Positions 48,994 through 57,579 of a stretch of DNA of 64,000 bases are shown piece by piece. The DNA comes from Gallionella sp. (GTDB taxonomy: Bacteria > Pseudomonadota > Gammaproteobacteria > Burkholderiales > Gallionellaceae), in assembly GCA_030645955.1 (NCBI GenBank), contig JAUSMR010000076.1, positions 140,008 through 204,007 of the forward strand, in the 5' to 3' direction. The notes under the pieces were generated by a model that saw nothing but the letters and a program-made list of their open reading frames with translations, was not told the DNA's origin and made no database searches. Made by a program: the position numbers and the translations under genes. Within the stretch, counting starts at the first letter, position 1; each line of letters begins with the position of its first letter.

Positions 48994-49746
48994 TCAAAGG
49001 TTGATGCTGCGCCCGCCGTCGACCGCAATGACCTGTCCGGTAATGTAGGGAGAATCGTTTAACAGGAACTGGACAGTGCGGGCAACATCGTCCGGTCCGC
49101 CCTCACGCTTGAGCAGGGTGTGCGCCACGATCTTGCGGCGTTGCTCCTCGTCCAGCCATGCCTCGCCTTCCGGCCATATGATGACACCGGGTGCAACGGC
49201 GTTGACGCGCACCTGCGGCGCCATTTCCTGAGCCAGTCCGCGGGTCAGTGCGACCAGCCCGGCCTTGGCGACACTGTATAACAAATGGCCGCGCAACGGA
49301 CGCTCGGCGTGAATGTCCGCGATGTTCACGATAGCGCCATGGCGGCGGCGCAATTCGTCCGCTGCCGCCTGAGCAAGAAACAGCGGTGCGCGCAGATTGG
49401 TGCCGAGCAGGTCATTCCACTGCTGTTCGTCCACTTCCGCCAACGGCGTGGCGTAGAAGCTGGACGCGTTGTTGACCAGCGCATCCAGCCGCCCGAATTT
49501 TTTGATGACCTTGTGCACCAGTTGCGGCAACGCGCTCTGGTCGAGCAGATCAGCCTGAAAAATAGCGGCGCTTTTCGGGCGTAGCGCATTCAGCTCATTT
49601 TGCAAAGCCAGCGCCTCCTGTTCGGAGCTGCGGTAATGCACGGCGAGCTGCGCGCCTGCCGCGTTCAGGCGACGGCAAATCGCCGCACCGACGCGCTTCG
49701 CCCCGCCTGTCACCAGCACTACTTTGCCTTGCATCCCCTGTTCCAT
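48994..49746 (-). CDS. Pteridine reductase (SDR family)
   Basis: A 250-residue short-chain dehydrogenase related to PTR1/FolM, which reduces dihydrobiopterin or dihydrofolate. Motifs: [16 protein letters not shown] with the arginine typical of NADPH-linked pteridine reductases, [11 protein letters not shown], the catalytic YSVAKAG, and the C-terminal [15 protein letters not shown] lies 10 bases before the ATG at 49746; an ATG at 49734 is possible. It is divergent from midA with 49 bases between them, and co-directional with ttcA. A 90-base piece of a relative is found at 46878. Given phhB at 59812, it may work on pterins. Confidence 0.88.
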   Translation of the reverse strand: MEQGMQGKVVLVTGGAKRVGAAICRRLNAAGAQLAVHYRSSEQEALALQNELNALRPKSAAIFQADLLDQSALPQLVHKVIKKFGRLDALVNNASSFYATPLAEVDEQQWNDLLGTNLRAPLFLAQAAADELRRRHGAIVNIADIHAERPLRGHLLYSVAKAGLVALTRGLAQEMAPQVRVNAVAPGVIIWPEGEAWLDEEQRRKIVAHTLLKREGGPDDVARTVQFLLNDSPYITGQVIAVDGGRSINL

Positions 49747-49795
49747 TAGACTCGCGCTCCATTAAACCCGCCTGCTTTATGGATTATACCTGACC

Positions 49796-50992
49796 ATGCC
49801 TGCTCCTCTACCCTCACCCACCCCGGAAGCCGTACGCCACAGCGAACAATTGGCTGAATTCATCCGGCGTGATATCGCCGCCCATTGCGATGCCAAAACA
49901 AAGCGCGGCTGGATTTCCTTTGCGCGCTATATGGAGCTGGCGCTGTACGCGCCCGGATTGGGATATTACACGGCGGGAGCGCACAAGTTCGGCGAAGCGG
50001 GTGACTTCATCACTGCACCGGAACTGTCTCCGCTGTTCGGGCGCACCCTGGCCCGCCAGGCGTCGGAAATCATGGCGCTCTGCGCGCCGCACATTATGGA
50101 GCTGGGCGCGGGCAGCGGCAAACTGGCGGCGGATATGCTTGCCGAATTGGAGAAGCTCGGCAACTTGCCGGACAGCTACGCGATACTTGAGGTGAGCGCC
50201 GACTTGCGCGCGCGCCAGCAGACTCTATTGCGTGCAAGACTGCCGCACCTGATGGATCGGGTACATTGGCTGGACACGCTGCCGGAAAAATTCACTGGCG
50301 CTATCATCGCCAACGAAGTGCTCGACGCGTTACCCGTGCATCTGGCGCACTGGCGGGACAGCGCCATCAACGAGCGCGGCGTGGCAATAAGCGATGACGG
50401 TTTCATCTGGCAGGAACGCGCCATCAGCGATATCGCCTTGCTGCACGCCGCGCAACAGGCCCGTCCTGAGCTTGTCGAAGCGGTCAATGTGCCGGATGAC
50501 TATGTCAGTGAAATCTGTCTCGCCGCATGCGGACTGGTCAACAGCCTGGCAAATTGCCTGGAACAGGGCGTGATGCTGTTCATCGACTACGGCTTCGGTG
50601 CGCGAGAGTTTTATCACCCGCAACGCAACAGCGGCACACTGATGTGCCACTACCGCCACCACGCGCATGACGATCCGTTCTTTCTGCCCGGCTTGCAGGA
50701 CATCACCGCGCATGTGAATTTCACCGGCATCGCCGAATGCGGAATTGATGCCGGTTTGGAGCTGCTGGGCTACACCAGTCAGGCGTTCTTCCTGATCAAC
50801 TGCGGCATCGCCGAACTGTTACAGGACACCTCACCGGAAAATCTGCGCGATTACCTGCCGCTTTCTGCTCAGTTGCAAAAACTCACCAGCCCGGCGGAAA
50901 TGGGGGAGTTGTTCAAAGTGATCGCGTTGGGCAAAAATATGGCGAACCCGTTGTGTGGATTCGCCCGTGGAGACCTGACGCGTTCGCTTTGA
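49796..50992 (+). CDS. SAM-dependent methyltransferase, MidA/NDUFAF7 family
   Basis: A 398-residue protein of COG1565, whose mitochondrial member NDUFAF7 methylates an arginine of complex I. Motifs: SFARYMELALYAPGLGYYTAG, FGEAGDFITAPELSPLFG, the SAM loop IMELGAGSGKLAADML, ANEVLDALPVH, and IDYGFGAREFYHPQRNSGTLMCHYRHHAHDDPF. Residues ~222-230 (ARPELVEA) are encoded by an inverted copy of the dispersed CTTCGACAAGCTCAGGAC repeat, in frame and in a loop that varies in the family. Its target here is unknown. Confidence 0.9.
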   Translation: MPAPLPSPTPEAVRHSEQLAEFIRRDIAAHCDAKTKRGWISFARYMELALYAPGLGYYTAGAHKFGEAGDFITAPELSPLFGRTLARQASEIMALCAPHIMELGAGSGKLAADMLAELEKLGNLPDSYAILEVSADLRARQQTLLRARLPHLMDRVHWLDTLPEKFTGAIIANEVLDALPVHLAHWRDSAINERGVAISDDGFIWQERAISDIALLHAAQQARPELVEAVNVPDDYVSEICLAACGLVNSLANCLEQGVMLFIDYGFGAREFYHPQRNSGTLMCHYRHHAHDDPFFLPGLQDITAHVNFTGIAECGIDAGLELLGYTSQAFFLINCGIAELLQDTSPENLRDYLPLSAQLQKLTSPAEMGELFKVIALGKNMANPLCGFARGDLTRSL

Positions 50993-51170
50993 ATTAAATG
51001 CCCCCGGTAAAGCTGGAGGGCTTTGGTTTAGCGTTAATTAGAAGTGAGAGATAAGACCCGCGCTCAGCATGCTGACTGGATAGTAGTGTATGCAAGCGGA
51101 TTCTAATTCCAAGTGCACCAATTTTTAAAATTTGGGCGGACATGAAGGACAAGTCTGGTAGCGTGGCACA
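50993..51170. other. Intergenic stretch ahead of the IS30 remnant
   Basis: GCCC..GGGC can form a weak hairpin just after midA (51001-51022) followed by TTTGGTTT, a possible terminator. Bases 51109-51120 (CAAGTGCACCAA) with the flanking AT-rich run look like a decayed IS end, but no partner end is certain. No gene seen. Confidence 0.3.
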
Positions 51171-51353
51171 AACGAAAACACCAATGGCTTGCTACGAAGA
51201 CACTTCCCAAAGGGAATGGGCTTTAAAAACGTTACTGAAAAAACACTTGCAGAAGCTGTAAAAAAACTGAATCATCGACCCCGCAAGTTCCCAGGCTATC
51301 GGACACCTCATAAAGTCTTCCAGGAAGCTAGCCGTGGTGCGGATGCAATGTGA
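51171..51353 (+). pseudogene. IS30-family transposase, C-terminal remnant
   Basis: Sixty codons encode the typical end of an IS30 transposase: NENTNGLLRRHFPKG, then FKNVTEKTLAEAVKKLNHRPRK split around LN, then FPGYRTPHKVFQEASRG and a stop. The DDE catalytic glutamate region lies near NENTNG. Everything upstream is missing, so only about the last fifth of the gene survives, and it cannot transpose. It marks an old insertion next to midA. Confidence 0.85.
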
Positions 51354-51409
51354 ATTCACCTGTTGAAGCGGGGGCAAAGGATGCACGCCTGGAAAGCGCT
51401 GAATAAATC

Positions 51410-51495
51410 GTCATTGCGGGTAGCGAATCGACGTGGCAATCCAGAAGCCCCCTTTATATTAAAACACTGGATTGCCGCGCTTCGCTCGCAATGAC
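51410..51495. repeat. 86-base inverted-repeat element (GTCATTGCG...CGCAATGAC)
   Basis: Ends GTCATTGCG (51410-51418) and CGCAATGAC (51487-51495) are perfect inverted repeats. Inside, GGCAATCCAG and CTGGATTGCC are complementary too. This GTCATTGCGAGCG..GGCAATCC type is widespread in proteobacterial genomes. It lies just before the Lon-like gene. Confidence 0.75.
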
Positions 51496-51528
51496 AGCCG
51501 GAAGTTCTAACCTTGTAATGGACAATTA

Positions 51529-53964
51529 ATGCCGATCTCAAACCTGACTCCCGCCGAGCTTCGTCTCACCATCGATACCGGCACGCTCGGGTTCGCCGAT
51601 ACTTCCGAATTGCTGGAACATGCGCTGCCGTGGATCGGCCAGGAGCGTGCGGAAATGGCCGCCCGCTTCGGGCTCGGGATGGAACAGCCGGATTACAACC
51701 TGTTCGTGCTGGGCGAGGTCGGCAGCGGCCGCTCGTCGCTGCTCAAGCAGGCGATGCAGGCGGTGGCGGCAAACAAGGCGGTGCCACCCGACCTATGCTA
51801 TCTGCACAACTTCGATACGCCTGAAAGGCCGCGTGCGCTGCGCCTGCCGGCCGGACAGGGACGGCTGCTGCGTCAGCTCATGGCACAGATGACGAAGTCC
51901 CTGCTGACAGAAATACCGCAGCGCCTGGACGGGCAGGATTTCAAGGCCGAAAGCGAGCGCATCGAAAAGACCTACAAGGCCGAAGAAGCCAAGGCATTCG
52001 CTGAACTCGAGGCCTTTGCCGAAGCCCGCAGTTTTACAATGCACCGCGAAACCGGACACATACTTTTCACGCTGCTGGGAAAAAAAGGGCACGCCTACAC
52101 CGAGGACGAAGTGCTTGCGTTGCCGAGGGAACGCCGCGCCGAGATCGCGCTGGCCGAGCAGGAACTGCGCGCGGAGATCAGCCGTTATTTCGAGAAGACC
52201 CGGCCGATGGAGCGGGTGATGAACGAGGCGCTGGCGGCATTGCGGCGCCAGGTGGTGAAGCCGTTGCTGGATCACGAATTGCAGGAGATCCGCGTCGGAC
52301 TGAAGAAGCAGATCAAGGACTCCGTCAAGCTCGGCGCCTATCTTGATCAGGTCGTGCATGACGTGCTCGAAAATCTTGAGTTGTTCAAGGTATCCGATAC
52401 CGATGAGGATATCCGGCGCGATGCATTGAGCACCGTGCTGTCCCGCTACCGGGTCAACCTGGTGGTGGACAATGATGGCCTGAGCGGCGCGCCGGTGATC
52501 ATCGAAGACAATCCCATGTTCCGCTCGCTGTTCGGCAGCATCGAATATCAGTCCGAGAACGATGTGCTGGTGACTGATTTTTCCCGCATCCGCGCCGGGA
52601 GTTTGCACCGGGCGCACGGCGGCTTCCTGATGCTGCATCTGCGCGACCTGTTGGCCGACCCTCTGGTGTGGGAGAAGCTGCGGCGCTTTCTGCGCAGCGG
52701 CAGGCTGCAGATCGAAGAGCCGGGCACGGCATTCGCGCCGATTGCGGCTGTTTCGCTCGAACCCGAGGCGGTGGATGTCGATGTCAAGATCATCATGATC
52801 GGTTCACGCGAACAGTATTACGAGTTTCAGGAAGAGGACCCGGAGTTCGCACGCCGCTTCCGGGTCAAGGTGGATTTTGCCGAAAGCTTTTCGTCCAGCG
52901 CCGAGACCCGCCTCGCTTCGGCTATCTTCGTCGCCCACACCTGCCGCGAGCTGGGGCTGCCGCATTTTTCCGCCGCCGCCGTGGCGCGCCTGCTGGAGGA
53001 TGGTCACCGTGAAGTGGACGACCAGTCACGCCAGAGCGCGATCTTCGCCCGCACCGAGGCGCTGGTGATGGAAAGCGCGGCGCTGTGCCGCGCCCGTACC
53101 GGCCGTCTGGTTGAAGCGCAGGATGTCGAGGCGGCACTTCGTGCGCGCACCCTGCGCCACGATTATCCCGACCAGCGCCTGCAGGAATCCATCGCCGAAG
53201 GTGATGTGCTGATCAGCGTGCAGGGCGAAAAAACGGGCCAACTCAACGGCCTGACCCAGGTGGATCTGGGGGATTACCGTTTCGGCTTTCCGGTGCGAGT
53301 CACGGCGCGCACCTATGCCGGTGAGGACGGCCTGCTCAACATCGAGCGCGAGGTGGAAATGTCCGGGCCGATCCACGACAAGGGTGTGCTGATTCTGCAC
53401 AACTACCTGTCTGCGCTGTTTGCCCATATCGCACCGCTCGCGCTCAACGCATCGGTTGTGTTCGAGCAGGAATATAGCGGCGTCGAGGGCGATTCCGCCT
53501 CCTGTGCCGAGCTGTATGCATTGCTCTCATCCTTGTCGGATTTGCCGCTCAAGCAGGGTATCGCCGTTACCGGTGCGGTCAATCAGCACGGCGAGATATT
53601 GCCGGTGGGCGGGATCAACGAAAAAATCGAGGGTTACTTTCGTATCTGCGAAAAGATCGGACTGGACGGCAGCCAGGGCGTGCTGATTCCGCAGCGCAAC
53701 CGCCGCCACCTGATGCTGGAACGCAAGATCGTCGAAGCCGTCGCTAATGGTTTATTCCATATTTACACTGCGGAGCATGCAAGTGCAGGCATAGAACTGC
53801 TCACCGGCTTACCCGCAGGTATGGCGAACGAGGCAGGCGATTATCCGCCTGGCAGCGTGCTGGGAAACGCCCAGAAAACCTTACTGGCCTACCGCCGCGC
53901 CTGCCAAATATCCGGGCACCATGTGCCGGAACACCCGAAGTCGGGGCACAAGCGTTTGCGCTGA
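51529..53964 (+). CDS. Lon-related ATP-dependent protease (YcbZ/LonB-like)
   Basis: An 811-residue Lon-related protease. An N-terminal AAA-like region has a P-loop GEVGSGRSSLL (~65-75), then a long charged helical insert (~115-270) and the sensor region GGFLMLHLRDLLADPLVWEKLRRFLRSG. The C-terminal S16 protease domain has the catalytic serine in GDSASCAELYALLSSLSD and the lysine in GGINEKIEGYF. The P-loop departs from the canonical GKT/S, so ATPase activity may be weak, as in YcbZ-type proteins. Substrates are unknown. No good ribosome site is seen at 51529. It lies downstream of repeat debris and upstream of murI. Confidence 0.87.
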   Translation: MPISNLTPAELRLTIDTGTLGFADTSELLEHALPWIGQERAEMAARFGLGMEQPDYNLFVLGEVGSGRSSLLKQAMQAVAANKAVPPDLCYLHNFDTPERPRALRLPAGQGRLLRQLMAQMTKSLLTEIPQRLDGQDFKAESERIEKTYKAEEAKAFAELEAFAEARSFTMHRETGHILFTLLGKKGHAYTEDEVLALPRERRAEIALAEQELRAEISRYFEKTRPMERVMNEALAALRRQVVKPLLDHELQEIRVGLKKQIKDSVKLGAYLDQVVHDVLENLELFKVSDTDEDIRRDALSTVLSRYRVNLVVDNDGLSGAPVIIEDNPMFRSLFGSIEYQSENDVLVTDFSRIRAGSLHRAHGGFLMLHLRDLLADPLVWEKLRRFLRSGRLQIEEPGTAFAPIAAVSLEPEAVDVDVKIIMIGSREQYYEFQEEDPEFARRFRVKVDFAESFSSSAETRLASAIFVAHTCRELGLPHFSAAAVARLLEDGHREVDDQSRQSAIFARTEALVMESAALCRARTGRLVEAQDVEAALRARTLRHDYPDQRLQESIAEGDVLISVQGEKTGQLNGLTQVDLGDYRFGFPVRVTARTYAGEDGLLNIEREVEMSGPIHDKGVLILHNYLSALFAHIAPLALNASVVFEQEYSGVEGDSASCAELYALLSSLSDLPLKQGIAVTGAVNQHGEILPVGGINEKIEGYFRICEKIGLDGSQGVLIPQRNRRHLMLERKIVEAVANGLFHIYTAEHASAGIELLTGLPAGMANEAGDYPPGSVLGNAQKTLLAYRRACQISGHHVPEHPKSGHKRLR

Positions 53965-53995
53965 GCCCGGATAACCTGTTAAACCCGATACCTTC

Positions 53996-54061
53996 TGTAG
54001 GAGCGCAATTTATTGCGCGATAACATTGCACCATAATCGCCCGATAAATCGGGCTCCTACA
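53996..54061. repeat. TGTAGGAGC...GCTCCTACA inverted repeat
   Basis: TGTAGGAGC (53996-54004) and GCTCCTACA (54053-54061) flank GCAATTTATTGCGCGA and CGATAAATCG, giving a branched hairpin. It is a common proteobacterial extragenic palindrome type, and lies between the Lon-like gene and murI. Confidence 0.75.
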
Positions 54062-54098
54062 TAGAGCTGCCACGCTATCGTTAAGAATTGAAAATCAC

Positions 54099-54923
54099 AT
54101 GCACCAGAAAATGAATGTCACAAATTCACCCAACAATCCAATCGGTGTATTCGATTCCGGCGTCGGCGGGTTGTCGGTGCTGCGCGAAATCCGTCGCGAG
54201 CTGCCGGGCGAAGACCTGCTGTACGTGGCGGACTCCGGCCATGCGCCTTACGGCGATAAATCCAGACAGATGATCGAGACAAGGACGATAGCCATTGCCG
54301 AGTTCCTGTTGAGCCAGCACGCCAAGGCCATCGTCGTTGCCTGCAACACGGCGACCGGTGCTGCAATAGAGAAGCTGCGCGCAAGGTTCTCCGTGCCTAT
54401 CGTTGCGATGGAGCCAGCCGTAAAGCCGGCGGCGGCAACCACGAAATCAGGGGTGATCGGCGTGCTGGCCACCAGCGGGACGCTTGGCAGCGACAACTTT
54501 GCAAAATTGCACGAACGGTTCGGTGCGGAGGTGGATATTCTGGTTCAGGCCTGCCCCGGGCTGGTCGAACAAGTGGAGGCCGGCGACTTGTCCGGTGACC
54601 AGACCAGGGCATTGATCGAGAAATATCTTGTCCCATTGCTGGCGCAACAAGTCGACACCCTCGTGCTGGGATGCACACACTACCCGTTCCTCGCTCCGCT
54701 GATACAAGAGATTGCCGGACCATCGGTCGCTATCATCGATCCTGCCGCAGCCGTCGCGCGCGAACTTCGCCGCCGGATGGCAAGTGCCAACCTGTTATCG
54801 GTTGAGAACCGCGCCGGTACAGAACGGTTCTGGACCAGCGCCAAACCGGACAAGGCGCAGCCGGTGATCGCGCAATTGTGGAAAGTGGATATCGAATTGA
54901 TGAGCCTGCCAAATTCAGACTGA
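54099..54923 (+). CDS. murI: Glutamate racemase
   Basis: A 274-residue cofactor-independent racemase supplying D-glutamate for peptidoglycan. The two catalytic cysteines are in VVACNTATG and LGCTHYPFL; the N-terminal GVFDSGVGGLSVLREIRRELP and ADSGHAPYGDKS are conserved. ATGs at 54099 and 54111 are both possible starts. It is the last ordinary chromosomal gene before the AT-rich HNH/Shedu island. Confidence 0.94.
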   Translation: MHQKMNVTNSPNNPIGVFDSGVGGLSVLREIRRELPGEDLLYVADSGHAPYGDKSRQMIETRTIAIAEFLLSQHAKAIVVACNTATGAAIEKLRARFSVPIVAMEPAVKPAAATTKSGVIGVLATSGTLGSDNFAKLHERFGAEVDILVQACPGLVEQVEAGDLSGDQTRALIEKYLVPLLAQQVDTLVLGCTHYPFLAPLIQEIAGPSVAIIDPAAAVARELRRRMASANLLSVENRAGTERFWTSAKPDKAQPVIAQLWKVDIELMSLPNSD

Positions 54924-55198
54924 TAACATAACAGTCACAAACCGATCAATAACCGTGCATGATGAATGGCAGCTTTCAGGCAACGCAATAACAAGATGCT
55001 ATAGCTGCTCTGTGCCAGAAGCGGAACCTCAAGATCGTCTCTCAGTAAATATTCAACCGAAAATGGCCTATATATTTTTCCTTGTGGCTGCCAAGGGATT
55101 TTAGTGTTAGATTTCCCGCTCAACTGCTGCCCGTATTATTAATACATATACAGACAGGTGCGTCCGTCTAATAACTGTTGGATATTATTGGAGACAAT
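54924..55198. other. AT-rich boundary of the HNH/Shedu island
   Basis: A 275-base gap with lower G+C than murI. It contains GTTAGAT (~55112) and GTTGGAT (55177-55183), both matching the GTTRRRY core at which integron cassettes join. No convincing full attC partner arm was found, so the left cassette boundary is uncertain. Promoters for the HNH gene should lie here. Confidence 0.35.
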
Positions 55199-56101
55199 AT
55201 GCCGCTTATTTTTTGCAATATTGGTTGGATGAATAAGTACAACGGAATCTCCGGCGACTCAATTGAAAGAGGCGGGAAATATAACCAGCACTCAATTGGC
55301 CATGAAGTGTGCAACTTCACGAACAATCGCGGCATTCTTTATGGATATGTTCAGCCAGTAGGAGAAACCATCAAAATTGAAAAGCTTGGCGCCTCCAAGA
55401 AAGACGATCAGATTGATGGCGTTACGGTTGTCTGGACCGCAGGCCCTGAGAGTGGTGGCACCGTTGTGGTCGGGTGGTATGAAGATGCAACCGTTTATCG
55501 CAACCTTCAGCGAATCGAGACACCAAATGCTCTTCAAACAAGAAATGGCGTCACTAGTTATAGAGTTAAAGCTCCAACGAACAAAGCTTTCTTACTCCCT
55601 ATTGAGGAGCGAGAGCTCATTATTCCAAGGGCTGTGAAGGGTGGCATAGGGCAGAGCAACGTCTGGTTTGCAGACAAAGAGGAAAGCCAAGAAATTGTCA
55701 ATCAAGTAATGGAGCTTATAAACAGTGGCGGCGCTGCTGCTCTACCCGACGTTGACCAAAGCAAATCTATTCAAGAGGGAAACCCTCGTCTAGTTGCCCA
55801 CTTCCGGCGCGAACGAAATGCTGCCATAGTCAAAACAAAGAAAGCCTCGGTTCTTAAATCCACGGGCAAGCTATGCTGTGAAGTCTGCGGCTTTGATTTC
55901 AAAGATATCTATGGAGATATTGGAGATGGTTTTTGTGAAGTTCACCATATTCGCCCACTGTCAAAGTCGGATGGCGAAGTTAAAACGGAACTAAAAGATC
56001 TTGCAATCATTTGCTCCAATTGCCACCGAATCATTCATCAAACAGAGCCCATGCTTAGCATTGAAGGTTTGTCAAAGCATCTGAGGCGAAACCGTGTCTA
56101 A
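55199..56101 (+). CDS. HNH endonuclease with N-terminal sensor-like domain
   Basis: A 300-residue putative nuclease. The C-terminal ~90 residues are an McrA-like HNH domain: CEVCGFDF and a later SNCHR supply the structural zinc cysteines, and EVHHIRPLS with IICSNCHRIIH carries the HNH catalytic residues. The N-terminal ~150 residues (FCNIGWMNKYNGI, DGVTVVWTAGPESGGTVVVGWYEDATVYR) resemble PUA/EVE-like modified-base-reading domains, a tentative assignment. Such fusions restrict modified phage DNA. GGAG 7 bases before the ATG at 55199 sets the start. Its stop codon lies inside the attC-like site that follows; codon use is AT-richer than the neighbours, indicating transfer. Confidence 0.82.
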   Translation: MPLIFCNIGWMNKYNGISGDSIERGGKYNQHSIGHEVCNFTNNRGILYGYVQPVGETIKIEKLGASKKDDQIDGVTVVWTAGPESGGTVVVGWYEDATVYRNLQRIETPNALQTRNGVTSYRVKAPTNKAFLLPIEERELIIPRAVKGGIGQSNVWFADKEESQEIVNQVMELINSGGAAALPDVDQSKSIQEGNPRLVAHFRRERNAAIVKTKKASVLKSTGKLCCEVCGFDFKDIYGDIGDGFCEVHHIRPLSKSDGEVKTELKDLAIICSNCHRIIHQTEPMLSIEGLSKHLRRNRV

Positions 56102-56188
56102 CAATTCCGTCGAGAGGGACGGCCCAAAGCTGCGTTTTGTGTTCCCTCCGCCTTCGACTCTGGCCGCCACCCACGTCAAACGTTAGCT
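56096..56188 (+). other. Integron attC-like recombination site
   Basis: The 93-base spacer begins GTCTAAC (matches RYYYAAC; the TAA is the HNH stop) followed by AATTC, and ends CAAACGTTAGCT (close to GTTRRRY). Inside, GAGGGACGGCC faces GGCCGCCACCC, and GTCGA..GAGGGA faces TCCCTC..TCGAC. The middle AAGCTGCGTTTTGTGTTCCC is typical of the long attC sites of chromosomal integrons. Arm pairing is imperfect, so the site may be old. No integrase gene or second clear attC is in the window. Confidence 0.7.
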
Positions 56189-56204
56189 TTACTGAGTAGG
56201 ACTA

Positions 56205-57368
56205 ATGAATATGGATGATGACTATTTAAATCCTCTACCAGGGAAAACATATATAAGTCCTTCCCTCCAAGCTTTCGGAGACAAAGACCGACGAGTTCGT
56301 ATTGCCTCAAAAGTATTGCCTTCAGAAGAAGGCTATGAGTATGTGAAAGAACGCGACGAAGTCGTGTTAAGAAAAAAACCAGATGCTGCGACATACATAA
56401 CAGCCAAATTTTTGGAAGATACACGGCAAACCTTTGTTCTTACAGTTCAAAAGTTCATGTCAGAAACCGGTCAACCATATGGATCGGGATTCTCTTTTGT
56501 GGGGGATGAAATTGGTAGGTTTTGCGAGTTTTTAGCAAATATTCAGTCGGTTGATTTTAAGAGTAAAGCAAAGGTCAATATTTCTGACGAAGAGCTTCGT
56601 AAGATTGCCTTAACCACACATCAAGCCAAAATCTTCGTAACTGAAAATCAACAGCTTTTTGCTGAAGTGTTAAGGTCCGAAGTAACAACAGAGGATTTAA
56701 TAGCGGTCGGATACAGAAAGAAACAATTAGATGTTTACGAAAGTCTACTTAACGACCCTAGTTACTTCGATTCCCTGAAAGAAAAAAAGAAATGCTCTAA
56801 TGAAGGCCTTTGGCAAAAGTATTTTGAGAAAAACCCTTGGGTATTTGGCTATGGGCTGGGGTATATATTTTTGTCTGGATTAAATGACAGAAAATTAGAG
56901 CAAGTCGTTCAAGGTCACAGCATTGATTCACATGGCAAACGTGTTGATGCCCTGATGAAGACCAAAGGCATTATTTCCAATCTTTGCTTTGTGGAAATTA
57001 AAACTCATGCAAGTGAGTTGCTTGATTCCAAGCCTTATAGGTCTGCTTGTTGGGCACCTTCAAAGGAGCTAGCGGGTGCAATAGCACAGGTTCAAGGTAC
57101 AGTTGCGTCGGCGGTCGAAAATCTATCGAGCAAAATAAATCCGAGTGATAAAGAAGGCAATCCTACTGGTGAAGAGATTTTTAATTATCAGCCTAAGTCG
57201 TACCTTGTAATAGGTAGCATGAAAGAGTTTGTATCAGAAAATGGTGTTAATAAAGACAAGCTAAGGTCATTTGAACTATTGCGTAAGAACACATCGAACC
57301 CAGAAATTATTACTTTTGATGAGTTATATGAGCGTGCTAAATTTATCGTTCACCACAATCAAATCTAG
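56205..57368 (+). CDS. Shedu-type antiphage nuclease (DUF4263)
   Basis: A 387-residue protein whose C-terminal ~170 residues match the Shedu (SduA, DUF4263) domain: EGLWQKYFEKNPWVFGYGLGY, then RVDALMK and CFVEIKTH forming a PD-(D/E)XK nuclease core (D in VDAL, E and K in VEIKT), then SKELAGAIAQVQ. Shedu proteins protect bacteria against phages by nicking DNA. The N-terminal ~200 residues (LNPLPGKTYISPSLQ, YEYVKERDEVVLRKKP) are a variable sensor region. Low G+C. Start at 56205 or 56211; AGGA lies close upstream. Co-directional with the HNH nuclease across an attC-like site, so both look like gene cassettes. Confidence 0.85.
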   Translation: MNMDDDYLNPLPGKTYISPSLQAFGDKDRRVRIASKVLPSEEGYEYVKERDEVVLRKKPDAATYITAKFLEDTRQTFVLTVQKFMSETGQPYGSGFSFVGDEIGRFCEFLANIQSVDFKSKAKVNISDEELRKIALTTHQAKIFVTENQQLFAEVLRSEVTTEDLIAVGYRKKQLDVYESLLNDPSYFDSLKEKKKCSNEGLWQKYFEKNPWVFGYGLGYIFLSGLNDRKLEQVVQGHSIDSHGKRVDALMKTKGIISNLCFVEIKTHASELLDSKPYRSACWAPSKELAGAIAQVQGTVASAVENLSSKINPSDKEGNPTGEEIFNYQPKSYLVIGSMKEFVSENGVNKDKLRSFELLRKNTSNPEIITFDELYERAKFIVHHNQI

Positions 57369-57500
57369 CAAGACGCTGCTGTTGGACAAGTTTTCCGTTG
57401 CGCTCCAGAATTACCGCAGAGCGCGGCGTTGACGGTCTGCTTTGTGTAAACGCGAAGGTCGCCTTCGTGTCGGGGCTGCACCTCACGAATGTCCGCTACC
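57366..57500 (+). other. Possible degenerate second attC after the Shedu gene
   Basis: The stop region TCTAGCAAG resembles TCTAACAAT of the first site, again overlapping a stop codon. CTGCTTTGTGT (57438-57448), GCCTTCG (57463-57469) and CCTCACG (57481-57487) appear in the same order as similar words in the first site. No intact GTTRRRY end is found. This is a weak candidate only; the rest of the 211-base gap to orn shows nothing else. Confidence 0.25.
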
Positions 57501-57579
57501 AGGTAATCTGAATACCGTTGCATGTGCGCAGATATTCAACGGCCGCTTATAGAAAAGCAATCAGCTTGAGCGAAGGGCC

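Noticed and set aside
54924..55198. A complete attC site upstream of the HNH gene
   Set aside because: GTTAGAT and GTTGGAT cores exist, but no matching RYYYAAC arm with complementary L boxes was found at a sensible distance.
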